Assembly (NCBI GenBank): GCA_934446475.1
Contig: CAKSEH010000010.1
Coordinates: 1-64,000, forward strand
Origin: an uncultured Eubacteriales bacterium
GTDB taxonomy: Bacteria; Bacillota; Clostridia; Oscillospirales; Acutalibacteraceae
Length of the DNA stretch: 64,000 nt
Direction of reading: 5' to 3'
A program made the position numbers and the translations under genes. The notes under the pieces were generated by a model. It was not told the DNA's origin. It did not search any database and saw only the letters and a list, made by a program, of their open reading frames with translations. Shown here piece by piece: positions 16,193 to 23,512 of the stretch; position 1 is the first letter of the stretch; every line of letters starts with the position of its first letter.

Positions 16193-17204
16193 TTAAAGCA
16201 CCTCCGCTTAAAATATACTTTTCGATTATATCGCAAACGCTCACGATATCCTTAACGTCAACTATCTCTGCGGCAGTATGCATATTCTTAAGAGGAATTG
16301 AAACAAGCCCTGTTTTAACTCCGCCTTTTGTAAGCGAAATAACATCGGCATCGGTTGAGGTTCTGCCGCCCATAACTTCTTTCTGATACGGAATTTTATT
16401 TTCCTTTGCCGTTTTTATGAGTTTTCGTGAAATTTCCCCGTCAAGCACGGGGGAAAGTCCTATCATTGCACCGTTTCCCATAACGCCGCCCTCGGTCTCG
16501 CTTACATCGGGACAGACGCAAAAGCTTACGTCTATCGCTATCGCTTCATCGGGGGATACTTTATATGCGGCGGTGCGGGCGCCCCTGAGTCCGAGTTCCT
16601 CTGCGTCTACCGCAGCAAAGGCAACGCTGACGGGAAGCTTTTTCCCCGAAAGCCGTCTTGCAAGTTCGGTAAGGCAGACTATACCCGCTCTGTCATCAAG
16701 CGATTTGCCCGTTACTTTATCGTTTAAAAGCTCCGCCGGTAAAACATCATATGTTATCATATCTCCCTCGGATATGATTTCTTTTGCTTTTTCCCCGAGA
16801 GCGGTATCTATCTTTATCTTTGATATATCGTTATATTCGGTCTCACCCGAAGAAAGATGAAGTGGCGTGCTGCAAAAAACGCCCGCAACTTTTTCCCTGC
16901 CGTGTATTATAACACGGGAGGCGGGAAGAGTCCTTATATCTATACCGCCGCATTTCGCCGCCGTTACAAATCCCTCTTCGTCAACATCGGTAACTGTAAG
17001 AGAGACCTCGTCTATATGAGCGTCAAGCAAAACGGTGTAATCACGTTCTCCCTTTAAAAAAGCGGTAACGGTTGCATTTTTATCGCTCCGCTTTACCTCG
17101 GCATAGCGACCAAGCATCCGAGCCGCCTCGTCCGCCGCATCACGGACCGCTCCTGCGCATACTGCCCCGCTTAATATTTTAAGTTCCTCTTTTATTTCTT
17201 TCAA
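16185..17204 (-). CDS. second M42 family metallopeptidase
   Basis: A 339-residue paralogue of the next gene. DAHIDEV, LDDRAG, AEELGLRGA, an AIDV block and NMHTAAE keep the expected metal ligands and catalytic Glu. GGRTSTDADVISLTKGGV replaces the usual GGTDAG block. Tandem M42 genes could give a mixed cage with two specificities (inference). The ATG overlaps the stop of murD by four bases, so a cell wall gene and the peptidase genes share one message. A role in recycling wall peptides is possible but not shown. Confidence 0.88.
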   Translation of the reverse strand: MKEIKEELKILSGAVCAGAVRDAADEAARMLGRYAEVKRSDKNATVTAFLKGERDYTVLLDAHIDEVSLTVTDVDEEGFVTAAKCGGIDIRTLPASRVIIHGREKVAGVFCSTPLHLSSGETEYNDISKIKIDTALGEKAKEIISEGDMITYDVLPAELLNDKVTGKSLDDRAGIVCLTELARRLSGKKLPVSVAFAAVDAEELGLRGARTAAYKVSPDEAIAIDVSFCVCPDVSETEGGVMGNGAMIGLSPVLDGEISRKLIKTAKENKIPYQKEVMGGRTSTDADVISLTKGGVKTGLVSIPLKNMHTAAEIVDVKDIVSVCDIIEKYILSGGALND

Positions 17205-18580
17205 AGCGAGTTCACAACTTTCTTAAAAAAGTTTCCTCTCTGCGCAAAGTTCGGGAAAGCGTCAAAGCTTGCGCAGGCAGGACTTAAGGTTACTATATCT
17301 CCGCTCACGGCGTCCCTGTGAGCGCATTTTACCGCCTCTTCTATATCTTTAACCCTTACTATTTCGGGACTTCCTTTATATCCCTCGTAATTTTTAAGGC
17401 AGTTTTCTATTTTATCCGCCGTCGCTCCGCAAAGATAGAGCTTTTTAACCTTATCGACAAGATACGGCATAAGCGGTTCAAACGGTATGTGCTTATCGTA
17501 TCCGCCGGCAATAAGCATAACCTTGCGGTCAAACGCTTTAAGACCGGCTATCGTTCTTGTGGGGCTTGAAGCTATGGAATCGTTATAATATTTAACGCCG
17601 TCAAGCTCCCTTACAAATTCTATTCTGTGTTCAACGCCTAAAAACTCGTGCGCAACCTTTTTGATACTGTCAACGCCGACATATCCCCAAACGGCGGTTA
17701 TAGCAGCAAGGTAGTTTGCCACATTATGGTCGCCTATAACCGATATTTCTTTACGGTCAAGCACGGGGACATCTATCCCCCTGTACGACATATGCAGCAT
17801 TCCCTTATGGTCAAGCCACGCCCCGTTATGCAGTCTTCTTTCCATACTGAATCCGAGCGACTGTCCCCTTACATACTTCCTGAATCCCTCGGTTATATCG
17901 TTATCCCTGTTCAGAACCGTTCTCGAAAAGGCGTTCTGGTGAAGGAGAATGTTCTTCTTTGCTTCAACATATTCGTCCATATCCTTATGGATATCAAGGT
18001 GATTCGGAGCAACATTTGTAACTACGGCAACATCGGGGCTTTTCCTCATTGATATAAGCTGAAACGACGAAAGCTCAACTACAACATAATCGTCCTTCGT
18101 TATATTTTCTATTTCGGGGAGCAGGGGATTTCCTATATTTCCCCCGACAAAGACTTTTTTACCCTCCGCTTCAAGCATTTTTGCGATAAGGGTGGTAGTG
18201 GTAGTCTTACCGTCGGAACCGGTGACGGCAAAAACGGTTGCGGGGCAAAGGTCAAAAAACACTTCCATCTCGCTCGTTACGGCGATACCCCTTTTTCTTG
18301 CTTTTTCAAGCTCGGGAAGATTAAAATTCATTCCGGGCGTTCGGAAAATAACGTCAACCTCTAAATTTTCGAGATAATGTTCGCCGAGCTGAAGCTCTGC
18401 GCCGGCATTTTCGAGCCTGTCTGCAAGCTCGCCTATCTGTTCTCTTGCCCTTCGGTCGCAGGCTATTACCCTCGCTCCCTTTGCAAGAAAGCTTAAAATA
18501 AGCGGTGTATTGCTTACCCCTATTCCGCACATTGCTATTTTTTTGCCGGAAAGTTTATCGAAAAACTGCTTACAATCCAT
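17201..18580 (-). CDS. murD: UDP-N-acetylmuramoyl-L-alanine:D-glutamate ligase
   Basis: A 459-residue Mur ligase that adds D-glutamate to UDP-MurNAc-L-Ala in the cytoplasmic stage of peptidoglycan synthesis. Seen: N-terminal Rossmann-like GIGVSNTPL, ATP loop VTGSDGKTTTTTLI (about residue 115), NVAPNHLDIHKDMDEYVEAKKNI, GDHNVANYLAA and the C-terminal GGYDKHIPF and LSPACASFDAFPNF, all standard for MurD. ATG at 18580 is chosen since GGAGG lies 8 bases before it; an ATG nine codons earlier would overlap the preceding gene and lacks such a site. Confidence 0.95.
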   Translation of the reverse strand: MDCKQFFDKLSGKKIAMCGIGVSNTPLILSFLAKGARVIACDRRAREQIGELADRLENAGAELQLGEHYLENLEVDVIFRTPGMNFNLPELEKARKRGIAVTSEMEVFFDLCPATVFAVTGSDGKTTTTTLIAKMLEAEGKKVFVGGNIGNPLLPEIENITKDDYVVVELSSFQLISMRKSPDVAVVTNVAPNHLDIHKDMDEYVEAKKNILLHQNAFSRTVLNRDNDITEGFRKYVRGQSLGFSMERRLHNGAWLDHKGMLHMSYRGIDVPVLDRKEISVIGDHNVANYLAAITAVWGYVGVDSIKKVAHEFLGVEHRIEFVRELDGVKYYNDSIASSPTRTIAGLKAFDRKVMLIAGGYDKHIPFEPLMPYLVDKVKKLYLCGATADKIENCLKNYEGYKGSPEIVRVKDIEEAVKCAHRDAVSGDIVTLSPACASFDAFPNFAQRGNFFKKVVNSL

Positions 18581-18593
18581 AGTAACGCCTCCG

Positions 18594-19451
18594 TCAGTTA
18601 AGTTCACTCTTAAAGTCTATTTCCTTATATTCAATATATTCCTCAAGACACATATTAAGCCTGTTCATTTCCTTTGCGGTGTTTATACCCACAAAGCGCC
18701 AGTGCCAGGATTCGTATATTATACCGGTCTTATCCTGCTTATCGCTCGGATACCTCAAAATAAACCCGTAATTTTCGGCATTTTCCTTCATCCAGGTGAA
18801 CATTTTTGTTTGTTCGAAACCGTCGTTCGCCATATTGAAATCGGCGCAAAGTCCGGTGTTATGCTCGCTTCTTCCGGGTCTTGTCACAACGGTAGCGGCT
18901 TTATCCTCCACCGCCTGACCGGTAAGTCCCTGTTGCTGCATTCTCTTTACCTGATTTTCAAACAGCACCCTCTGGGTTGCCGAAGAGCGGAAAGGCGACC
19001 AGACTCTAAGATCCACGCCCTGCGCCTGAGCGGCAGCCACCATTGCGGTCACATAAGGATACATATCCTCGTGAACATCGGTGACATAATCGTTGTTGCG
19101 GTATTTTTTATCAACCGTTTTAAGCTTATCCTTTACCATATCGTCATAATTATCCGGCAGGGGATTATCGTTATTTACAAGAAGCACTCTGCGGAAATTA
19201 GCGTCAAGCTCTGTTCCGCCGACATTTACAATTTCCTTTTTATCGGGATCGTAATTATCCTTTTTCTGCGGCGCACTGCTCTCGGTTTTCGTACTGCCGA
19301 TCTGAGAAGAGACCGAAGGCTCTTTATCCTTTTTTAAAACTGCGTTTATTATCAGCACGGCCGACGCTGTTATAAGCACCAGCACAGCCGCCGTGAGAGC
19401 AAGGAATATTCTCCTGCGGCGGATAGCCGCTCTTCTTTTTGAATAAGTCAT
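18594..19451 (-). CDS. membrane-anchored D,D-carboxypeptidase, VanY/M15 family
   Basis: A 285-residue protein: basic N-terminus rich in Arg, one signal-anchor helix (about residues 15-38), a linker rich in Ser/Lys, then an M15B peptidase domain. The zinc motif SEHNTGLCADF (SxHxxGxAxD type) and ESWHWRFVG give the His, Asp and His ligands and the catalytic Glu. Such enzymes remove the terminal D-Ala from wall stem peptides outside the membrane. ATG at 19451 has AGGAG 7 bases before it, beginning at the lepA stop. It lies between lepA and murD, consistent with a wall role. Nothing here suggests vancomycin resistance, since no van ligase genes are present. Confidence 0.88.
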   Translation of the reverse strand: MTYSKRRAAIRRRRIFLALTAAVLVLITASAVLIINAVLKKDKEPSVSSQIGSTKTESSAPQKKDNYDPDKKEIVNVGGTELDANFRRVLLVNNDNPLPDNYDDMVKDKLKTVDKKYRNNDYVTDVHEDMYPYVTAMVAAAQAQGVDLRVWSPFRSSATQRVLFENQVKRMQQQGLTGQAVEDKAATVVTRPGRSEHNTGLCADFNMANDGFEQTKMFTWMKENAENYGFILRYPSDKQDKTGIIYESWHWRFVGINTAKEMNRLNMCLEEYIEYKEIDFKSELN

Positions 19452-19461
19452 AATAAATCTC

Positions 19462-21267
19462 CTATTCGTCAAGCTTTAAAACTGCCATAAATGCGTCCTT
19501 CGGCACTTCTACCGAACCGAGCCTGCGCATTTTCTTTTTGCCTTCCTTCTGCTTTTCGAGCAGTTTTTTCTTTCGGGTTATATCTCCGCCGTAGCACTTT
19601 GCAAGGACATCTTTCCTGAGCGCCTTAACGGTTTCTCTCGCTATTATTTTACCGCCCACCGCAACCTGAACGGGCACTTCAAAAAGCTGACGGGGAATAT
19701 AATCCTTAAGCTTTTCGGCTATTCTTCTTGCTCTCGGATAGGCATTTGAAGAATGGACTATGAACGAAAGAGCGTCCACCGTGTCTCCGGCGAGCATAAC
19801 GTCAAGCTTCGTAAGGCTCGACTTTTTATAGCCTGCAGGCTCATAATCATAGCTTGCATAGCCTTTTGTTCTTGATTTCAAAGCGTCAAAAAAGTCATAA
19901 ACTATCTCGCCTGTGGGCATTATATAGTGGATATCCACCCTGTCTCCCAAATATTTCATATCTATATACTCGCCTCTGCGCTCCTCGCAGAGCTGCATAA
20001 TCGCTCCGACATAATCGCTCGGGGAATATATATGGACATTAGCCACGGGTTCCAGAGCCTCGCTTATCGTCGAAGGGTCGGGATAATTAGTGGGGTTATC
20101 CACCTTTACCGTCGAACCGTCGGTAAGCAAAAACTCGTATTCAACGCTCGGGGCAGTGGTTATTATGTCAAGGTTGTATTCCCGCTCCAGCCGTTCCTCA
20201 ATTATTTCCATATGGAGAAGTCCCAAAAAACCGCAGCGGAAGCCGAAACCTAAAGCAGTTGACGTTTCGGGATCGAAAACGAGAGAAGCGTCGTTAAGCT
20301 GAAGCTTTTCAAGCGCCTCCCTTAAATCGGGATACTTTGCGCCGTCAGCCGGATAAATACCGCAGAAAACAACGGGTTTTACGCTGCGATAGCCCGGCAG
20401 AGCCTCTTCGGCGCCGTTTTCGGCTGTTGTTACGGTGTCTCCCACCCTTGCGTCGCAAACCGTTTTTATGGAGGCCGCAAGATATCCCACCTCGCCTGCC
20501 TCAAGACAGTCGCACGCAGTAAGCGCAGTGGCGCCTTTTCTGCCTACTTCCACGACATCGAATTCGGCTCCGGTCGCCATCATTTTTATTTTGTCCCCGG
20601 CTTTTAATTTTCCGCTTACGACCCTGAAATATACTATAACGCCCTTATAGGCATCGTAATAAGAATCGAAAATGAGCGCCTTGAGCGGCGCATTTCTGTC
20701 GCCCACCGGTGCCGGAACTCCGTTTACGATAAGCTCAAGCACCTGCTCCACATTAAGTCCCGTTTTTGCGGAAATGAGCGGAGCATCGTCCGCAGGGATA
20801 CCTATAACGTCTTCTATTTCCTGCTTTATTCGCTCGGGCTCGGCGGAGGGAAGGTCTATTTTGTTTATTACCGGAAGTATCTCAAGACCGTGATCAACCG
20901 CAAGATAGGTGTTCGCAAGCGTTTGTGCCTCTATGCCCTGAGAAGCGTCCACAACAAGAATTGCGCCCTCACAGGCGGCAAGAGAACGGGAGACTTCGTA
21001 ATTAAAGTCAACGTGACCGGGAGTGTCTATAAGATTAAGCTCGTAATTTTGCCCGTTTTCGGCGGTGTAATAAAGCGTTACGGCGTGTGCTTTTATGGTT
21101 ATGCCCCTCTCACGCTCAAGATCCATACTGTCAAGTATCTGCTCCTCCATATCTCTTTCGGAGACCGACTTTGTAAGTTCAAGCAGTCTGTCCGCAAGGG
21201 TGGACTTGCCGTGGTCTATATGTGCAACTATGCAGAAATTCCTTATATTTTCAAGCGGAAATGACAA
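19462..21267 (-). CDS. lepA: elongation factor 4 (LepA)
   Basis: A 601-residue translational GTPase that acts on stalled or mis-translocated ribosomes. GTPase motifs AHIDHGKSTL, RERGITIKA, DTPGHVDF, NKIDLP and SAKTG are present in order. The C-terminal block with YGGDITRKKKLLEKQKEGKKKM is the LepA-specific domain; no EF-G domain IV is present. The start is TTG with AGGAG 9 bases upstream; a nearby ATG at 21274 is in another frame. A clear promoter lies at 21305-21333. It begins the run lepA, VanY-like, murD, M42, M42, GNAT, PLP enzyme. Confidence 0.97.
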   Translation of the reverse strand: MSFPLENIRNFCIVAHIDHGKSTLADRLLELTKSVSERDMEEQILDSMDLERERGITIKAHAVTLYYTAENGQNYELNLIDTPGHVDFNYEVSRSLAACEGAILVVDASQGIEAQTLANTYLAVDHGLEILPVINKIDLPSAEPERIKQEIEDVIGIPADDAPLISAKTGLNVEQVLELIVNGVPAPVGDRNAPLKALIFDSYYDAYKGVIVYFRVVSGKLKAGDKIKMMATGAEFDVVEVGRKGATALTACDCLEAGEVGYLAASIKTVCDARVGDTVTTAENGAEEALPGYRSVKPVVFCGIYPADGAKYPDLREALEKLQLNDASLVFDPETSTALGFGFRCGFLGLLHMEIIEERLEREYNLDIITTAPSVEYEFLLTDGSTVKVDNPTNYPDPSTISEALEPVANVHIYSPSDYVGAIMQLCEERRGEYIDMKYLGDRVDIHYIMPTGEIVYDFFDALKSRTKGYASYDYEPAGYKKSSLTKLDVMLAGDTVDALSFIVHSSNAYPRARRIAEKLKDYIPRQLFEVPVQVAVGGKIIARETVKALRKDVLAKCYGGDITRKKKLLEKQKEGKKKMRRLGSVEVPKDAFMAVLKLDE

Positions 21268-21304
21268 AAAACATTTCTCCTTTTAGTTTTTATATATTCA
21301 ATTT

Positions 21305-21333
21305 ATTTTATCACAACAAGCCCGATATTACAA
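21305..21333 (-). promoter_or_regulatory. sigma-A promoter of lepA
   Basis: On the minus strand TTGTAA (21333-21328), 17 bases and TAAAAT (21310-21305), 37 bases before the TTG start of lepA. Back to back with the miaB promoter. Confidence 0.7.
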
Positions 21334-21366
21334 GATGCAATACTCTAAAAATTTTGTCTTAAAAAC

Positions 21367-21395
21367 TTGATTAAAGACGGGATATATAGTATAAT
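21367..21395 (+). promoter_or_regulatory. sigma-A promoter of miaB
   Basis: TTGATT (21367-21372), 17 bases and TATAAT (21390-21395), 32 bases before the TTG start of miaB. The consensus -10 box and spacing are strong evidence. Confidence 0.8.
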
Positions 21396-21427
21396 AAATT
21401 GATTATAAATTTAGGAGAACGAAAAAA

Positions 21428-22834
21428 TTGCTTTCTTTGGATAAAACAAGCGCTTATCCGCCCGAACAGGCGGCTTATGCGCAAAAGGTGAGAGAAATTC
21501 TCGCAAAAACTATTCCTCACACTCCGAAGGCGTGCGTTATAACTTTCGGGTGCCAGCAAAACGTAAGCGATTCGCAGAGAATAGGCGGTATGCTCTCGGC
21601 TATGGGTTATGAATTTACGGAGAGTCCCGAGAATGCGGACTTTGTCATTTTCAACACCTGCGCCGTAAGGGAACACGCAGAGGACAGGGTTTACGGTAAT
21701 GTCGGGGCGATAAAAAAGTTTAAAAAGCAAAACCCACATATGCTTCTTTGCGTGTGCGGCTGTATGGCTCAGCAGGATTCCGTTGCACAGAAGTTTAAGA
21801 CAAGCTATCCTTATGTCGATATTCTTTTCGGAACGCAGGTGAGGCATCGTCTGCCCGAGTTTGTTTACAAAAGGCTTACGACCGAAAGGAGAGTTTTCGA
21901 AAGAGAACTTTCAAATTCGGATATCGTGGAAGATGTTCCCGTAAGGAGAGACGGCGATATTAAAGGTTTTCTCCCTGTTATGCGGGGCTGCGATAATTTC
22001 TGCACATACTGTATAGTGCCGTATGTAAGAGGCAGAGAACGCTCAAGGAAACCCGAGGATGTCATAAAAGAAGCCGGGAATATGATAAACGGCGGCTTTA
22101 AAGAGATTATGCTTTTAGGGCAGAATGTGAACTCTTACGGCAAGGGACTTAATGAAAATACGGATTTTGCCGATCTTCTTTACCGTGTGAACGAATTAGA
22201 CGGTGATTTCCGCATAAGGTTTATGACATCGCACCCTAAGGACTGCACCGAAAAGCTCCTTAAAGCTATGAGCGAATGTAAAAAGGTTGAAAAGCATATT
22301 CATCTGCCGTTTCAGTCGGGCAGCAACCGCATACTTAAGGCTATGAACCGCAGATACACAAAGGAAAGTTATCTTGAACTTATATCAAAAGCCAGGGAAT
22401 ATATGCCCGATGCGGATTTCACAAGCGATATAATAGTCGGCTTCCCCGGAGAAACTTATGAGGACTTTAAGGAGACGCTCGACCTTGTAAGCAGGGTGCG
22501 CTTTGCCTCCCTTTTCACCTTCATTTATTCCCCGAGAGAGGGTACTCCCGCCGCCGTTATGCCCGATCCCGTTTCAAGAGCCGAAAAAGGAAAATGGTTT
22601 TCCGAACTTCTCTCTTTGCAGGACGGTATTTCAAAAGCCTACTGCGAAAGCAAAATCGGAAGTACGGCAAGGGTCCTGTTTGACGAGATATCCCAAAAAG
22701 AAGGATTTATAACCGGAAAGACCGAGGGGTCTTTAAGTGTTCTCGTAAACGCAGACAAATCGCTTATAGGGCATTTTGCCGACGTTAAAATAACAGGCTG
22801 TGATAACAATGCACTTTCCGGTGCAATTTTATAA
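21428..22834 (+). CDS. miaB: tRNA-2-methylthio-N6-dimethylallyladenosine synthase MiaB
   Basis: A 468-residue radical SAM methylthiotransferase that adds the 2-methylthio group to i6A37 of tRNAs reading UNN codons; MiaA, encoded further down this strand, makes its substrate. Domains: N-terminal UPF0004 with three Cys for one 4Fe-4S cluster (TFGCQQN, FNTCAVRE, VCGCMAQ), radical SAM motif RGCDNFCTYCIVP (second cluster), and a C-terminal TRAM domain. The start is TTG, with AGGAG about 10 bases upstream; no in-frame ATG fits better. The protein has about 35 residues before the first domain, usual in Firmicutes. Confidence 0.96.
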   Translation: MLSLDKTSAYPPEQAAYAQKVREILAKTIPHTPKACVITFGCQQNVSDSQRIGGMLSAMGYEFTESPENADFVIFNTCAVREHAEDRVYGNVGAIKKFKKQNPHMLLCVCGCMAQQDSVAQKFKTSYPYVDILFGTQVRHRLPEFVYKRLTTERRVFERELSNSDIVEDVPVRRDGDIKGFLPVMRGCDNFCTYCIVPYVRGRERSRKPEDVIKEAGNMINGGFKEIMLLGQNVNSYGKGLNENTDFADLLYRVNELDGDFRIRFMTSHPKDCTEKLLKAMSECKKVEKHIHLPFQSGSNRILKAMNRRYTKESYLELISKAREYMPDADFTSDIIVGFPGETYEDFKETLDLVSRVRFASLFTFIYSPREGTPAAVMPDPVSRAEKGKWFSELLSLQDGISKAYCESKIGSTARVLFDEISQKEGFITGKTEGSLSVLVNADKSLIGHFADVKITGCDNNALSGAIL

Positions 22835-22853
22835 AAACGAAAGGAAAACAAAA

Positions 22854-23261
22854 ATGACGATTATCGAAGCAACAAGAAATTTAGGAAAAGAAATACAGAA
22901 GGACGAGCGTTATATAGCATTCGCAAAAGCAAAACTTGCTCTTGACTCCGACGCCGAACTTCAGGGAAAAATAAGCGAATTCAACATAACAAGAATGAAT
23001 CTTGACCGTGTTATGAACGAAGAAAAGCAGGATGAAACAAAGGTTAAGGAATACAACGAAAGCCTTCGCAAGATATACGCAGAGGTTATGTCAAGCGCAT
23101 CTATGTCACAGTTCAATACCGCAAAGGCGGAACTTGACACTCTGTTAAACGATGTAAACAGCGTTATTATGCAGTGTGTTGACGGTGCGGACCCCGATAC
23201 CTGCGAGCCCGAAGTTCACAGCTGCTCCGGGAGCTGCGACAGCTGCGGCGGCTGCCACTGA
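22854..23261 (+). CDS. YlbF/YmcA family protein with Cys-rich tail
   Basis: A 135-residue, mostly alpha-helical protein of the YlbF/YmcA family. In Bacillus, YmcA (RicA), YlbF (RicF) and YaaT (RicT) form a complex that carries 4Fe-4S clusters, helps RNase Y mature messages and affects competence and biofilm. Directly after miaB, as ymcA is in Bacillus, which supports a RicA-like identity. The last 28 residues hold seven Cys (QCVDGADPDTCEPEV then CSGSCDSCGGCH), a likely metal or cluster site. ATG at 22854 has AAAGGA upstream; the longer frame from 22800 overlaps miaB and is rejected. Whether it is RicA or RicF cannot be decided. Confidence 0.8.
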   Translation: MTIIEATRNLGKEIQKDERYIAFAKAKLALDSDAELQGKISEFNITRMNLDRVMNEEKQDETKVKEYNESLRKIYAEVMSSASMSQFNTAKAELDTLLNDVNSVIMQCVDGADPDTCEPEVHSCSGSCDSCGGCH

Positions 23262-23278
23262 TCAAGCGCCGAAAATCA

Positions 23279-23495
23279 CGATAACGGCTATTGAAAGTCG
23301 AAATAGTGTAAAACTACACTGTTTCGACACCAAATCTTTGATTTGGTCACAAATTTTCTTTGAAAATTTGTCAATGCCCATTGCAATGAATATAGGCAAA
23401 ATAAAATTTGTGGAAATTTAATTTTGCTTGAGGCCCATAAAATCGGCTTGTCGAAACAATTTTCGGTGTTTCGACATTCTATAATCATTATAAAA
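23279..23495 (+). mobile_element. R1 hairpin-chain element, copy 3
   Basis: Nearly the same sequence as copy 2 but inverted in the window, about 217 bp. It begins cgataacggctattgaaagtcg and ends tcgacattctataatcattata. The hairpins follow in order: gtcgaaatagtgta/tacactgtttcgac, ccaaatc/gatttgg, acaaatttt/aaaatttgt, aaaattt/aaatttaatttt, agccgat-type stem and tgtttcgac-type stem. Relative to transcription it has the same orientation as copies 1 and 2: the TATAAT-bearing end faces the downstream gene, here mutS, about 18 bases before the ATG. Confidence 0.8.
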
Positions 23496-23512
23496 TCAAG
23501 GCGGTGCAGAAA

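Noticed and set aside
18510..19337. 275-codon plus-strand frame
   Set aside because: Antisense to the VanY-type gene and murD, which have clear motifs; a composition shadow.
18594..19451. Vancomycin resistance (VanY)
   Set aside because: The domain is a general D,D-carboxypeptidase; no vanH, vanA/B or vanX genes are nearby.
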